Below are positions 1 to 6,191 of a stretch of DNA of 36,367 bases, piece by piece; position 1 is the stretch's first letter, and each line of letters opens with the position of its first letter. Source of the DNA: a virus. Under the pieces are notes generated by a model. It made no database searches and had not been told where the DNA came from. It worked only from the letters and a program-made list of their open reading frames with translations. Location: positions 1-36,367 of IMG/VR virus record IMGVR_UViG_3300037132_000109. One strand, 5' to 3'. Made by a program: the position numbers and the translations under genes.

Positions 1-266
1 ATCCATTCATACTTAAACATCTTCACATTACTCATCACCAACGCACTGGTAAAAGGTTGTGAGGCAGTTAAAACTATCGCACCATTGTCTTTTATTATTC
101 TTTTATATTGTTCCCACAATGGCTCAAAGGGAATTATGGTGTCCCAATGGCACGAAGTCGTTCCATAAGGTAAATCACATAAAATCATATCAATACTGTT
201 ATCAGGTATCTCTTTCATTACTTCTAAACAGTCGCCTTGTATGATTTGATTTTCTTTCATATCCAT
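1..266 (-). CDS. DNA methyltransferase (N6-adenine or N4-cytosine type), N-terminal part, cut by window edge
   Basis: The reading frame starts at an ATG at 266 (a second in-frame ATG is at 260) and runs off the left edge, giving 88 codons. The N-terminus reads [20 protein letters not shown], followed by DLPYGT and then [11 protein letters not shown]. This is the usual opening of N6_N4_Mtase proteins, with the catalytic (D/N)PP(Y/W)-type motif near the N-terminus, here as DLPY, and the next strand of the SAM-binding fold after it. Such enzymes methylate adenine N6 or cytosine N4 in DNA; in phages they usually protect against restriction. It is the last gene visible in the leftward module. Target base and specificity cannot be told from this part. 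Confidence 0.85.
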   Translation of the reverse strand, partial: MDMKENQIIQGDCLEVMKEIPDNSIDMILCDLPYGTTSCHWDTIIPFEPLWEQYKRIIKDNGAIVLTASQPFTSALVMSNVKMFKYEW

Positions 267-332
267 TCTTTATTCATTATTCATTGTATTACGATTGTAC
301 AATGGTGCAGATTTTACACTGCGGTTAATAAA

Positions 333-536
333 TTATTTAATAATCTTATCGGCAAATTCTAGTAATTGTTCAATCTCTTTTTGTGATTCATCTATCAATT
401 TTTGTTCTTTTCTTATATCGTCATATATTTCTTGTGGCGACATACTACAAGTATTATAAGTTCTTTTTAAGAAACGACTATCCTTTCCTGATAGAGGGAT
501 ATTTGCGTATTTTCTAAAAAATAAATGTAATTCCAT
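333..536 (-). CDS. small hypothetical protein, 67 aa
   Basis: I do not recognise this protein. It is short and charged; the C-terminal half, from about residue 34, is rich in Glu, Lys, Gln and Ile and looks like a single long helix or coiled coil (EEIYDDIRKEQKLIDESQKE-like pattern). The N-terminal half has a basic patch with Arg and Lys. It lies between the methyltransferase and a very short possible gene that overlaps its start by 23 nt, in the tightly packed leftward module. Start ATG at 536 is the only good one. Confidence 0.5.
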   Translation of the reverse strand: MELHLFFRKYANIPLSGKDSRFLKRTYNTCSMSPQEIYDDIRKEQKLIDESQKEIEQLLEFADKIIK

Positions 537-609
537 TTTGTTTATATTTAAGTGGGTTTTCTTTTATATCTTTCCAATCTCTTGGACAAACTGAATCATC
601 TTCATTCAT
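514..609 (-). CDS. possible very small protein, 31 aa
   Basis: An ATG at 609 opens a 31-codon frame ending at 514. The peptide starts MNEDDSVCPRDWKDIKENPL and ends in a hydrophobic ITFIF. It fills the gap between the repeat protein (whose frameshifted form ends at 641) and the 67 aa gene, and it overlaps the latter by 23 nt. The tight packing and the non-random composition (CPRDWKDI) favour a real small gene, but 31 codons is too short to be sure. Confidence 0.3.
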   Translation of the reverse strand: MNEDDSVCPRDWKDIKENPLKYKQNGITFIF

Positions 610-640
610 CTTTTTTATTATTATACGCACAGTTGATAAA

Positions 641-724
641 TTATTCTGTAATTTTTGCTTTGTAAGTCTTATTTTCGATAGTTACTGATACTTCTTGCCC
701 AACTAAACTTTCAACTTCTTTTTT
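641..724 (-). other. possible -1 ribosomal frameshift site (A AAA AAG at 718-724) and 25-codon extension
   Basis: On the minus strand the zero frame of the hexapeptide-repeat gene reads AGA AAA AAG AAG, so the heptamer A AAA AAG is in the phase used by dnaX-type -1 frameshifting. After the slip, the frame continues for 25 codons to a TAA at 641-643. The added peptide includes SLVGQEVSVTIENKTYKAKI. This aligns by eye with the C-terminus of the neighbouring gene (SLSGKEVTVTLDGKSYTAII), which argues that the extension is coding. A one-base assembly error in the A-run would look the same. Confidence 0.5.
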
Positions 725-1344
725 CTTTTCTTCTCAATAGGAGTAATTTCATAATCTCCAAGTACATATTGATTTTTCCAATAAGTAGTTCCTGTTTTAT
801 CTGTAATATCTTTTATTTTTCCTGAATCATCTCCACCGATAAATCTACCTTTAGTATATGAAAATTTACCACAGACCCAAGCATTACCAGAGACATAAGC
901 ATCACCAGAGACTTGAGCATCACCATAGACCTGAGCATTACCACAGACCTGAGCATCACCAGAGACATAAGCATCACCACAGACCCAAGCATCACCATAG
1001 ACCTGAGCATCACCACAGACCCAAGCATTACCAGAGACATAAGCATCACCAGAGACTTGAGCATCACCAGAGACCTGAGCATTACCACAGACCTGAGCAT
1101 TACCACAGACCCAAGCATCACCAGAGACATAAGCATCACCAGAGACTTGAGCATCACCAGAGACCTGAGCATCACCATAGACCCAAGCATTACCAGAGAC
1201 CTGAGACAAATTTTCTTCTTTTTCTATATAACCTCCAAATTCTCCTTTTACAATACTACCAAAACTCTTTTCAGCTTTTATTTGAAACAATGTTTTTCCG
1301 AACAATTCTATTTTTTTATTTGTTAATACGTATTTCTTTTGCAT
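703..1344 (-). CDS. hexapeptide-repeat (V-x-G-[DN]-A-x) beta-helix-like phage protein, 213 aa
   Basis: After a 48-residue N-terminal domain (KSFGS..KGEFGGYIEKEENLS) there are 18 uninterrupted copies of a six-residue unit V[SCY]G[DN]A[QYW] (residues 49-156), then a C-terminal part with GRFIGGDDSGKI and YWKNQYVLGDYEI. The repeats predict a regular parallel beta-helix. The same head-repeat-tail plan is common in phage and bacterial proteins of unknown function. Many units carry Cys (VCGNAQ, WVCG), which would stack along one face. The zero frame ends in a run of Lys at KKRKKKLKV, directly after a canonical A AAA AAG slip site; a -1 shift would add 25 residues homologous to the end of the neighbouring gene. 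The function is unknown. Confidence 0.75.
   Translation of the reverse strand: MQKKYVLTNKKIELFGKTLFQIKAEKSFGSIVKGEFGGYIEKEENLSQVSGNAWVYGDAQVSGDAQVSGDAYVSGDAWVCGNAQVCGNAQVSGDAQVSGDAYVSGNAWVCGDAQVYGDAWVCGDAYVSGDAQVCGNAQVYGDAQVSGDAYVSGNAWVCGKFSYTKGRFIGGDDSGKIKDITDKTGTTYWKNQYVLGDYEITPIEKKRKKKLKV
877..1200 (-). repeat. tandem 18-bp repeat, 18 units
   Basis: An 18-bp unit with local variants (on the plus strand GCATCACCAGAGACCTGA and relatives) is repeated 18 times without spacers and encodes the six-residue beta-helix unit. Because the period is a multiple of three and the unit lacks stops in several frames, long open frames appear on both strands here; they are by-products. Near-identity between units suggests recent expansion or ongoing length variation. 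Confidence 0.9.
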
Positions 1345-1349
1345 AGTGT

Positions 1350-1712
1350 TTATTTAATTATTGCCGTATAAGACTTTCCATCAAGTGTTACAGTTACTTC
1401 TTTACCTGAAAGTGATAATTCTTCATTTACTTTTATTCCTGTTATTTCAAAAAATATTTCTGGTGTAAAATTTGGAAGTGTCATAAAGAATTTCTTTTGT
1501 TCTTCAGTTGCTCTTGCCCAATATTCTTTCCAAGCATCTTTGTAATCTAAAGTCTTTAACATTCCATCCATATTTTTAGTATCAGTATTCTGTTCACTTT
1601 CTGGCAAGTCTTTATAATCTATCCATTGGCAAGTGTGTAAGTCTGGATATACGATTATATTTTTATTAAATTCTGAATAAGTTATATCACTGTCTTTGTT
1701 GAAAAATCTCAT
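1350..1712 (-). CDS. phage protein with C-terminal domain shared with the repeat gene; likely frame-disrupted N-terminus
   Basis: The intact frame gives 120 aa: WIDYKDLP, then YKDAWKEYWARATEEQKKFF, LPNFTPEIFFEITGI, and a C-terminal SLSGKEVTVTLDGKSYTAII that resembles the end of the adjacent hexapeptide-repeat protein. I recognise the AWKEYW...FF..LPNF...F.EITGI stretch from phage proteins that begin with NxGxxN repeats. In frame with this gene and upstream of its first ATG, the DNA encodes NTGIDNSGNYNSGWFN and then NEPKMRFFN, exactly such a repeat start. The matching ATG at 1794 is separated from it by a run of nine A and is one base out of frame. So the true gene is probably 1350-1794 with a frame problem at the A-run. 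The function is unknown. Confidence 0.65.
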   Translation of the reverse strand: MRFFNKDSDITYSEFNKNIIVYPDLHTCQWIDYKDLPESEQNTDTKNMDGMLKTLDYKDAWKEYWARATEEQKKFFMTLPNFTPEIFFEITGIKVNEELSLSGKEVTVTLDGKSYTAIIK

Positions 1713-1794
1713 CTTTGGCTCATTAGTATTAAACCAGCCACTGTTGTAGTTGCCACTGTTGTCTATTCCTGTGTTATTTTTTTTTGTCTGTCAT
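1713..1794 (-). other. probable N-terminal part of the 1350-1712 gene, out of frame at an A9 run
   Basis: The minus strand reads ATG ACA GAC AAA AAA AAA TAA from 1794. Removing one A from the nine would connect this start to NTGIDNSGNYNSGWFN, which is in frame with the downstream gene and contains NxGxxN units. With the start at 1794 the gap to the upstream gene (ending at 1827) shrinks from 114 to 32 nt, in line with the packing elsewhere in this module. Transcriptional slippage, a real mutation or a homopolymer assembly error could each explain it. Confidence 0.5.
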
Positions 1795-1826
1795 ATTTTT
1801 ATTTATCTACTTATAAAGTTATTTAA

Positions 1827-2741
1827 CTAATTTGCCACTATTGGATTTGGTATTGTATTTGTTCTTGTATTTATTCCATTAACTAAACAATTTTGCATAT
1901 AAGACAAATACTGGCTTGGAGTCTGACCTACTATATCGTGTTCTGTATTTATCACATAATCATAAACAATTTGACTTAATGCTGGTGTAGTTTCAATTTT
2001 GATCCCATAATTTACTTTAAAGGAATCATTTGGATTTGCCTGAGAATCTAAAAATGCACCAGATGTTGCCATTGAAGATAGAGGAACTGCTGAAATTACA
2101 ATCTGGGTTATTTCTGAATAATCTTGAATGGTAGTATTACAATTGCCTGACAAAACAAGGCTTATAAGTTGTTGAACTTCTGGTGGTGGATTCCCATAAT
2201 AGGTTAGTGTTGGAGTATTTGTAGCCATAAAAGATGGCTCATCTATGGAACCTACAAACCACCACGCTTGTGAAATATCTGGATTGTTTGGTTCTTGTGG
2301 TGTTGGTGCTGAAGCTATAACTGGCTGTTGAACTACAGTTGTTTGTTCAGTAATGGCTGTTCCAGTTACACTGGCTTGCTCTTGTGCTATTTGTCCTGCT
2401 GTAAGATTGGAACCAGAAGTATTTGCTCCTGCCGATACAACAACTTCTGTTGTGGTTGGTTGAACAAAAATAGCCACAGGAGTTGCTACAACTGTAGTTA
2501 TTACAGGAGTGCTTATAGCACTCGTTGTAGTGGCTTTATTTTGGTTTACAACAGGCTTTGTAACTGTAACCACAGATTTGACTGTTGGCTTTGTTTTTAC
2601 TACAACTGGCACAATTTTAGTGGTAGTTGCAACTGATATACTTATTGTTGATGTAGCTTGGGTAGTAGGAACTTTTACAACTTCTTTATGAATTGTAAAT
2701 ATGCCTGATATAAAAACCCATATAATTAAAAATATTTTCAT
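1827..2741 (-). CDS. exported Thr/Val-rich protein of unknown function, 304 aa
   Basis: The N-terminus MKIFLIIWVFISGIFTIHKE is a signal peptide or membrane anchor. It is followed by a long low-complexity stretch (residues about 24-150) of Thr, Val, Ser, Ala and Pro, including TTQATSTISISVATTT, likely an extended stalk. From about residue 155 a more ordered domain follows (QAWWFVGSIDEPSF..., PPPEVQQLISLVLSGNCNTT, YLSYMQNCLVNG); its two Cys could form a disulfide outside the cytoplasm. There is no lipobox. The style resembles secreted proteins of Parcubacteria-like organisms rather than virion proteins. It sits 4 nt upstream of nothing structural, inside the leftward accessory module. Possible roles are cell-envelope modification or superinfection exclusion; both are guesses. 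Confidence 0.6.
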   Translation of the reverse strand: MKIFLIIWVFISGIFTIHKEVVKVPTTQATSTISISVATTTKIVPVVVKTKPTVKSVVTVTKPVVNQNKATTTSAISTPVITTVVATPVAIFVQPTTTEVVVSAGANTSGSNLTAGQIAQEQASVTGTAITEQTTVVQQPVIASAPTPQEPNNPDISQAWWFVGSIDEPSFMATNTPTLTYYGNPPPEVQQLISLVLSGNCNTTIQDYSEITQIVISAVPLSSMATSGAFLDSQANPNDSFKVNYGIKIETTPALSQIVYDYVINTEHDIVGQTPSQYLSYMQNCLVNGINTRTNTIPNPIVAN

Positions 2742-2745
2742 ATTA

Positions 2746-2961
2746 TTATGGCATTAAACTTATAATAAAGTTCCACAGACTAAATGGAGCTTTTGTAATT
2801 CTTTCTTTAAACTCTTTTGGATTTCCACAAGAACTAAAATCATTTTCAATTATATCTAATATTTGAGCTTTTCTCTTTATTGCTTCCTCATTCCTATTCT
2901 TTATGCTCTGCTTGAATATTGGATGACTTATTATTTGTCTCTTCGTCATTTGCTTGAGCAA
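2746..2961 (-). CDS. small hypothetical protein, 71 aa
   Basis: I do not recognise this protein. It is basic at the N-terminus (MTKRQIISHPIFKQSIKNRN) with a helical middle and a hydrophobic C-terminal end (FSLWNFIISLMP). It begins inside the 3' end of the upstream gene; the overlap is 68 nt from this start, or 53 nt if the second ATG at 2946 is used. It ends 4 nt before the exported protein gene, which suggests translational coupling. Confidence 0.45.
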   Translation of the reverse strand: MLKQMTKRQIISHPIFKQSIKNRNEEAIKRKAQILDIIENDFSSCGNPKEFKERITKAPFSLWNFIISLMP

Positions 2962-3196
2962 TACTATTCTCCATTAATATTTCTGGATCTAGCTTGCTAT
3001 AATTTATAACTGATTCTTCAAATACTGACTTGTATAAATTTTTTAAGTCTTCTTTCTCTTGTCCTTCAAATCCATTTATTGATGTATAAAGTTCTGCACA
3101 ATATTCAGACTGATGTTCTATTGTATCTGATTTTTTATTGACAGCTATCTTAGCATGCTTTTTTGCATCCTCAATTAACATTTCTTCATTCCACAT
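2894..3196 (-). CDS. small acidic hypothetical protein, 100 aa
   Basis: I do not recognise this protein. It is predicted to be helical and acidic (MWNEEMLIEDAKKHAKIAVN at the start, then EGQEKEDLKNLYKSVFEESV), with a polar, probably disordered tail rich in Asn, Glu and Ser. Its start overlaps the end of the zinc-finger gene by 11 nt and its end overlaps the next small gene, so the three are likely translated from one message. Confidence 0.5.
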   Translation of the reverse strand: MWNEEMLIEDAKKHAKIAVNKKSDTIEHQSEYCAELYTSINGFEGQEKEDLKNLYKSVFEESVINYSKLDPEILMENSIAQANDEETNNKSSNIQAEHKE

Positions 3197-3431
3197 TTTG
3201 TTGTTTGGTTAAAGTTTCTAATTTTTTCAAGGATCTTATTCTGGCTGGTATAACTTTCTTCAAATTACATTTGTCACAACACAGACCATCTCTTCTACAA
3301 GATACAGAATTGTTTCCTTCTCCTTCAAACTCTTCTTTGCATATACAACAATCATGTCTTTCAACACGAGGTCTGGCATTTAATTTATCCATTGCATCTA
3401 CATCTGGATTTCCTTGTAATGGTTCTTTCAT
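3186..3431 (-). CDS. small phage zinc-finger protein, 81 aa
   Basis: The core reads CCICKEEFEGEGNNSVSC, then DGLCCDKCNLKKVIPARI. The pattern CxxC...GxGNN...DGxCCxxCNxxVIPAR is a widespread small phage family that appears to bind one zinc through two CxxC knuckles; its role is unknown. The first 25 residues have no clear motif. ATG at 3431 gives the full domain. It is part of the leftward run of small genes and overlaps the next gene by 11 nt. Confidence 0.7.
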   Translation of the reverse strand: MKEPLQGNPDVDAMDKLNARPRVERHDCCICKEEFEGEGNNSVSCRRDGLCCDKCNLKKVIPARIRSLKKLETLTKQQNVE

Positions 3432-3476
3432 AAGTTTATTTTATTGTTGATAAAATTATTACTGCTATTGTTAATA

Positions 3477-3788
3477 TTACCCAAGACCAAAACAAAGTAT
3501 AAATTCCTTTCTATTTTTATCTCTTTGTTCCCTCCATTTTGTTTTACTAGGATATCCAAGAAACCATGACTCATAATTTTTTACCAAAGCTAATTCATCT
3601 TCCCAAACACCTCCTGTAATCTCTCCTTCTTCTTCCAAATTATACCAATATTTTTCATCTTCATCATCTGTCTTACAAGTTTTGCCAAATGATTTTATTT
3701 TGCAAATTTGTCCATCAAGTCTGTATGAAGCAGAAGAAGTTTCACCTTTGACAGAAACCTTATCACCTACTTTGAATTTATTTTTCAT
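3477..3788 (-). CDS. small SH3/KOW-like hypothetical protein, 103 aa
   Basis: The N-terminus MKNKFKVGDKVSVKG, followed by a Gly/Asp-rich loop (RLDGQICKIKSF) and a strand ending VWEDELALV, has the pattern of a small SH3-like or KOW-like beta barrel often seen in phage accessory proteins. No catalytic motif is visible. The last 30 residues are basic. It overlaps the end of the upstream 146 aa gene by 11 nt. The fold call is by eye only. Confidence 0.5.
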   Translation of the reverse strand: MKNKFKVGDKVSVKGETSSASYRLDGQICKIKSFGKTCKTDDEDEKYWYNLEEEGEITGGVWEDELALVKNYESWFLGYPSKTKWREQRDKNRKEFILCFGLG

Positions 3789-4218
3789 AATCTTGTTCTT
3801 TTAAAACTACATAATCAACTTGACCATCCAATACACTCCTTGTATAAGTTTCAATTGGCATTCTTTTGAAATTGTATTCTTTCTTGAAATTGAAATTGTT
3901 TACAATCTTCTTTATTGACATCTGGTATATAACAGATCCTGTTGATTGAACAACTGACTTATTTAACTTTCTTGCTCCTGACATTCCTGGTAATGAGTCT
4001 TCACTAAATTTTCTCCATCCAAGAGCTTTCTTTTCTGTATCTGCAAAAAATAACAATATAGTTCCATCTAAACCTTTTCTTTGAGCATACTCTTTTGAAA
4101 AGGTTATAGTGCCATGTTTGGTATTTAATGATACATACTCCTGCAATTTTTCTTTTTGTTTTTGAATTGACTCCAGCTGTATTACTGGAATGAAATTAAA
4201 TTGTGCTTCTCTTGACAT
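3778..4218 (-). CDS. hypothetical phage protein, 146 aa
   Basis: I do not recognise a named family. The N-terminus is charged and helical. The region HGTITFSKEYAQRKGLDGTI followed by LLFFADTEKKALGWRKF resembles the small beta-domain seen in several phage proteins that align with a transcription-factor-like swapped-hairpin (AbrB-like) pattern, but I would not assign it. It is 1 nt away from the 63 aa gene upstream and overlaps the next by 11 nt. Confidence 0.5.
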   Translation of the reverse strand: MSREAQFNFIPVIQLESIQKQKEKLQEYVSLNTKHGTITFSKEYAQRKGLDGTILLFFADTEKKALGWRKFSEDSLPGMSGARKLNKSVVQSTGSVIYQMSIKKIVNNFNFKKEYNFKRMPIETYTRSVLDGQVDYVVLKEQDYEK

Positions 4219-4219
4219 A

Positions 4220-4411
4220 CTATTCTAAGTTATATTTAACTGATAATTGTTGAATTTTCATTCTATAAGCCATCTTACCAAGAACTTTTTCAAACTTTAT
4301 TTTTGTCTTCTCATTCATCATATAAGAATAGAAGTCATCAAAATTTACAGAAGTTCTAGCAATCTCTTCCATTGATTTGAATAACTCATCTCTATCTATT
4401 TGTCTTGACAT
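4220..4411 (-). CDS. small hypothetical protein, 63 aa
   Basis: An all-helical charged protein (MSRQIDRDELFKSMEEIART at the start) with no motif I recognise. It is packed 4 nt after the 55 aa gene upstream and 1 nt before the next gene. Both this gene and the next start with Met-Ser-Arg, but the rest differs. Confidence 0.5.
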   Translation of the reverse strand: MSRQIDRDELFKSMEEIARTSVNFDDFYSYMMNEKTKIKFEKVLGKMAYRMKIQQLSVKYNLE

Positions 4412-4415
4412 AAAT

Positions 4416-4583
4416 TTATATAATGTGAATTATTTTAATAATTTTTATTTTTTTAACATTTATATTGAGTTTTATTGCAAAGTATTCTTTTGCTCTTACA
4501 AGTGCCTCAATTATATTTTCTGCTTCTAACAAAGTGCTATGTTTCTTATCACTTGTATGAGCTATTATTCTGAATGTTTTCAT
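4416..4583 (-). CDS. small hypothetical protein, 55 aa
   Basis: The ATG at 4583 opens 55 codons ending in a TAA at 4416. The sequence MKTFRIIAHTSDKKHSTLLE, then AENIIEALVRAKEYFAIKLN, has the beta-strand plus helix pattern of a small phage protein family in which a short strand is followed by EAENxxEAxxKA. The C-terminus is rich in Ile and Lys. It sits 7 nt after the shifted-frame stop (4591) of the preceding gene and 4 nt before the next start, which supports it. Confidence 0.6.
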   Translation of the reverse strand: MKTFRIIAHTSDKKHSTLLEAENIIEALVRAKEYFAIKLNINVKKIKIIKIIHII

Positions 4584-4636
4584 AATTTTGTTATCTTACT
4601 TTAATTATTTGTTCAGCTTGATAACCTTTCTTTACT

Positions 4637-4849
4637 TCATAGCGATATCCAGAAAATGGAACTAACTTTCTTGTTAAATATTTCTTTTGCTTTGTTCCAT
4701 TGACTTGGTGTTAATCTTCCTATGTAGGAGTCTGGCATTTGTTCTCCATTAGTTTTTAAAAAGTTACAATACCAAGCTTCTCTTCCATCTACATACTGAC
4801 CTTTCTTTATTTGAATGCCAAATTGATAGTACTCTTGTAATTTTCTCAT
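4637..4849 (-). CDS. small phage protein, probably frame-disrupted (full form 4591-4849)
   Basis: The zero frame gives 70 aa, MRKLQEYYQFGIQIKKGQY..., with GRLTPSQWNKAKEIFNKK and an abrupt end in SSIFWISL. A +1 shift around 4680-4690 instead gives KAKE followed by YLTRKLVPFSGYRYEVKKGY and ends at a TAA at 4591, 7 nt before the next gene. The shifted ending reads as a natural beta-rich C-terminus and fits the gene spacing, so the intact protein is probably about 85 aa. An extra A in the AAAGAAATATTT stretch, or recoding, would account for it. The function is unknown. It is the first gene of the leftward operon. Confidence 0.55.
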   Translation of the reverse strand: MRKLQEYYQFGIQIKKGQYVDGREAWYCNFLKTNGEQMPDSYIGRLTPSQWNKAKEIFNKKVSSIFWISL

Positions 4850-4868
4850 AATTTTTATTTTTTACTCC

Positions 4869-4907
4869 TATCGCCTGCTATCCCAATATAAGGAATAACA
4901 GGAGATA
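4869..4907 (-). promoter_or_regulatory. hairpin in the 5' leader of the leftward operon
   Basis: On the minus strand TATC, CCTG, TAT and CC pair in order with GG, ATA, CAGG and GATA; a U-C mismatch, a G-U pair and one bulge interrupt the stem, and the loop is 8 nt. It ends 20 nt before the ATG at 4849. An AGGAG follows the stem but is too far from the start for normal initiation. A regulatory role is inferred only. Confidence 0.35.
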
Positions 4908-5102
4908 AGATATATTGGTTACTAAATTCAATCCATATTTAGTTGTCAAAGAACTTGACTTTTGGAAAGATTAGAAGTAAAGTAATTAGGAATTTGATTT
5001 GATATTTATTCCTTTTTTGCCCTCACAATCTTTCTTAGTAATAAGTATCCCTCTTATTATAATAAAAGGCAAGCAATTTTACGGAAAGTTTTATCCAGAA
5101 AG

Positions 5103-5130
5103 TTGATAACTACTTTTTACGGCTTAAAAT
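5103..5130 (+). promoter_or_regulatory. putative sigma70-type promoter for the RusA-like gene
   Basis: TTGATA (5103-5108), a 16-nt spacer and TAAAAT (5125-5130) match the -35 and -10 consensus at five of six positions each. Predicted start is near 5137, about 90 nt before the ATG at 5228. A GTTGATAAC site overlaps the -35 box, which could be an operator. Confidence 0.5.
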
Positions 5131-5227
5131 AAGCATAGAAAAATGTCAGTTTTACATTTCATTACATCCAGATAGGTAAAAACAGGTGTTATTTGAGGTT
5201 TAAAACAACTCTAAAATCAATACTAAA

Positions 5228-5557
5228 ATGAACACTATAAAAGCAAAACCTTTGAGCGTGAACACAGCCTGGAAGGGCAAAAGATTCAAGACATCTGACT
5301 ACAAAGACTATGAGCAGTTGATGTTCTACTTATTGCCAAAGAAACTGTATATTCCTAAAGGCAAGATATTGCTCAATATAACATGGGGTTTTTCAAGTAA
5401 AGCATCTGATTTGGACAACTGCTTGAAGCCTTTTATTGACATACTACAAAAGTGTTATGGCTTTAATGATAAGATGATATACAAAATTGTAGTAGAAAAG
5501 GTCATAGTAGAAAAGGAGCAAGAATTTATTAAATTTGAATTAAAAGATTATGAGTAG
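5228..5557 (+). CDS. RusA-like Holliday junction resolvase
   Basis: This 109 aa protein shows the RusA family signature: SDLDNCLKPFIDIL (residues 60-73) followed by GFNDKMI (78-84). Asp61, Asp63, Lys67, Asp71 and Asp81 fall at the positions of the acidic metal-binding residues and Lys known in RusA. RusA proteins are dimeric endonucleases that cut four-way DNA junctions; phages use them to resolve recombination or replication intermediates before packaging. Length fits the family (about 100-140 aa). It has its own predicted promoter at 5103-5130 and overlaps the next gene by 8 nt. Confidence 0.88.
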   Translation: MNTIKAKPLSVNTAWKGKRFKTSDYKDYEQLMFYLLPKKLYIPKGKILLNITWGFSSKASDLDNCLKPFIDILQKCYGFNDKMIYKIVVEKVIVEKEQEFIKFELKDYE

Positions 5558-5774
5558 ACCGATATTTTATTACAATTGTTATGGTTGTGGAGGACAGGTT
5601 GAAAGATCTGTTCAAATTAAATATCCAACTCTTTGTATTGTGTGTAGAATGGAGATGAATAGAAAGAAAGCAAATGAAAAAAATCATTTAGACATAAAAG
5701 AAACTAGAAGAAAAAGTAAGATACAATACTTAAAAAATAGAGAAAAAAGGTTGGTAAATAAGGATAAAAAGTAA
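5550..5774 (+). CDS. small zinc-ribbon protein, 74 aa
   Basis: The N-terminus carries two Cys pairs, CYGCGG (residues 10-15) and CIVC (29-32), a likely single zinc site. The C-terminal half is a strongly basic helix (NRKKANEKNHLDIKETRRKS and onward), as expected for nucleic acid binding. The start overlaps the end of the RusA-like gene, so the two are probably co-translated. The precise role is unknown. Confidence 0.6.
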   Translation: MSRPIFYYNCYGCGGQVERSVQIKYPTLCIVCRMEMNRKKANEKNHLDIKETRRKSKIQYLKNREKRLVNKDKK

Positions 5775-5801
5775 TCAACGCATTATCAACTGTTTATCAA
5801 C
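5774..5801 (-). repeat. three direct repeats of GTTGAT(AA) at 11-bp spacing
   Basis: On the minus strand GTTGATAA is found at 5801-5794 and 5790-5783, and GTTGAT at 5779-5774, each 11 bp apart, about one DNA helical turn. The same core recurs on the plus strand at 5102, 6192 and 6204. Regular phasing suggests a protein-binding array such as an operator or replication iterons. Confidence 0.55.
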
Positions 5802-5912
5802 TTTATTTCATGTTGCTTTTTATTTATTTTGGAAGATAATTATCATCACAAGATTGTACAAAAAGAAAATAAAATTAAAAATAGTTTTACTTTCTTTTTG
5901 TTAATATTGCTG

Positions 5913-6045
5913 TTGGGATAGTGGGCTAACTTGTAGCTCCCAATGGATGCCAAACTTAATTACAAGCTCTTTAGGTCTGATGCGACGGGAACAACTAAAG
6001 AATCACTTATAGGAACATCACCAGCCTATAACATTCACAAGAATG
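5913..6045 (+). ncRNA. possible structured RNA, 5' hairpin cluster
   Basis: Four consecutive hairpins can be drawn. TTGGGA/TCCCAA (5913-5918 with 5938-5943) encloses GCTA/TAGC. CTTTAG pairs with CTAAAG (5969-5974 with 5995-6000). TTATAGG pairs with CCTATAA (6007-6013 with 6025-6031). CATTC pairs with GAATG around an ACAA loop (6032-6045), directly abutting the previous stem. Perfect stems at this density in noncoding DNA suggest an RNA. No clear promoter is seen, and the strand is not certain. Confidence 0.35.
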
Positions 6046-6191
6046 ACAAATGTCTAACTCTTGATAGTGGAGATTGAGAAATGCAGAGATAAATCTGACA
6101 AACATTTCAAAATAAAAATGCTGTTTTTACGGCTTTTAAATCTTTCTGCTCCAAGAACAACTAAGAAAGACAAATACCTATTATACAAACA

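Larger units (their letters stand above)
4850..5227. other. divergent intergenic region, no gene seen
   Basis: These 378 nt separate the leftward module from the rightward RusA-like gene and hold no plausible coding frame. Supported contents: a hairpin in the leader of the leftward operon (4869-4907), one GTTGATAAC site at 5102-5110, a plausible rightward sigma70-type promoter at 5103-5130, and TTTTTACGGCTT at 5114-5125, which recurs at 6124-6135. I could not identify a convincing leftward promoter. Confidence 0.6.

Noticed and set aside
59-244. Plus-strand 61 aa frame at the left edge
   Set aside because: It is antisense to the clear DNA methyltransferase frame with DLPYG and SAM motifs.
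877-1200. CRISPR array
   Set aside because: The 18-bp units are directly adjacent with no spacers and lie in a coding frame.
813-1346. Long open frames on both strands over the 18-bp repeat
   Set aside because: They arise because the repeat unit has no stop in several frames; the products are low-complexity (His/Arg or Met/Leu repeats). Only the minus-strand frame with non-repeat ends is plausible.
5913-6135. Group I intron
   Set aside because: A GACGGGAACAACTAAAG stretch recalls the P3-P4 core, but I could not find the P7 partner sequences, and no interrupted exon flanks it.
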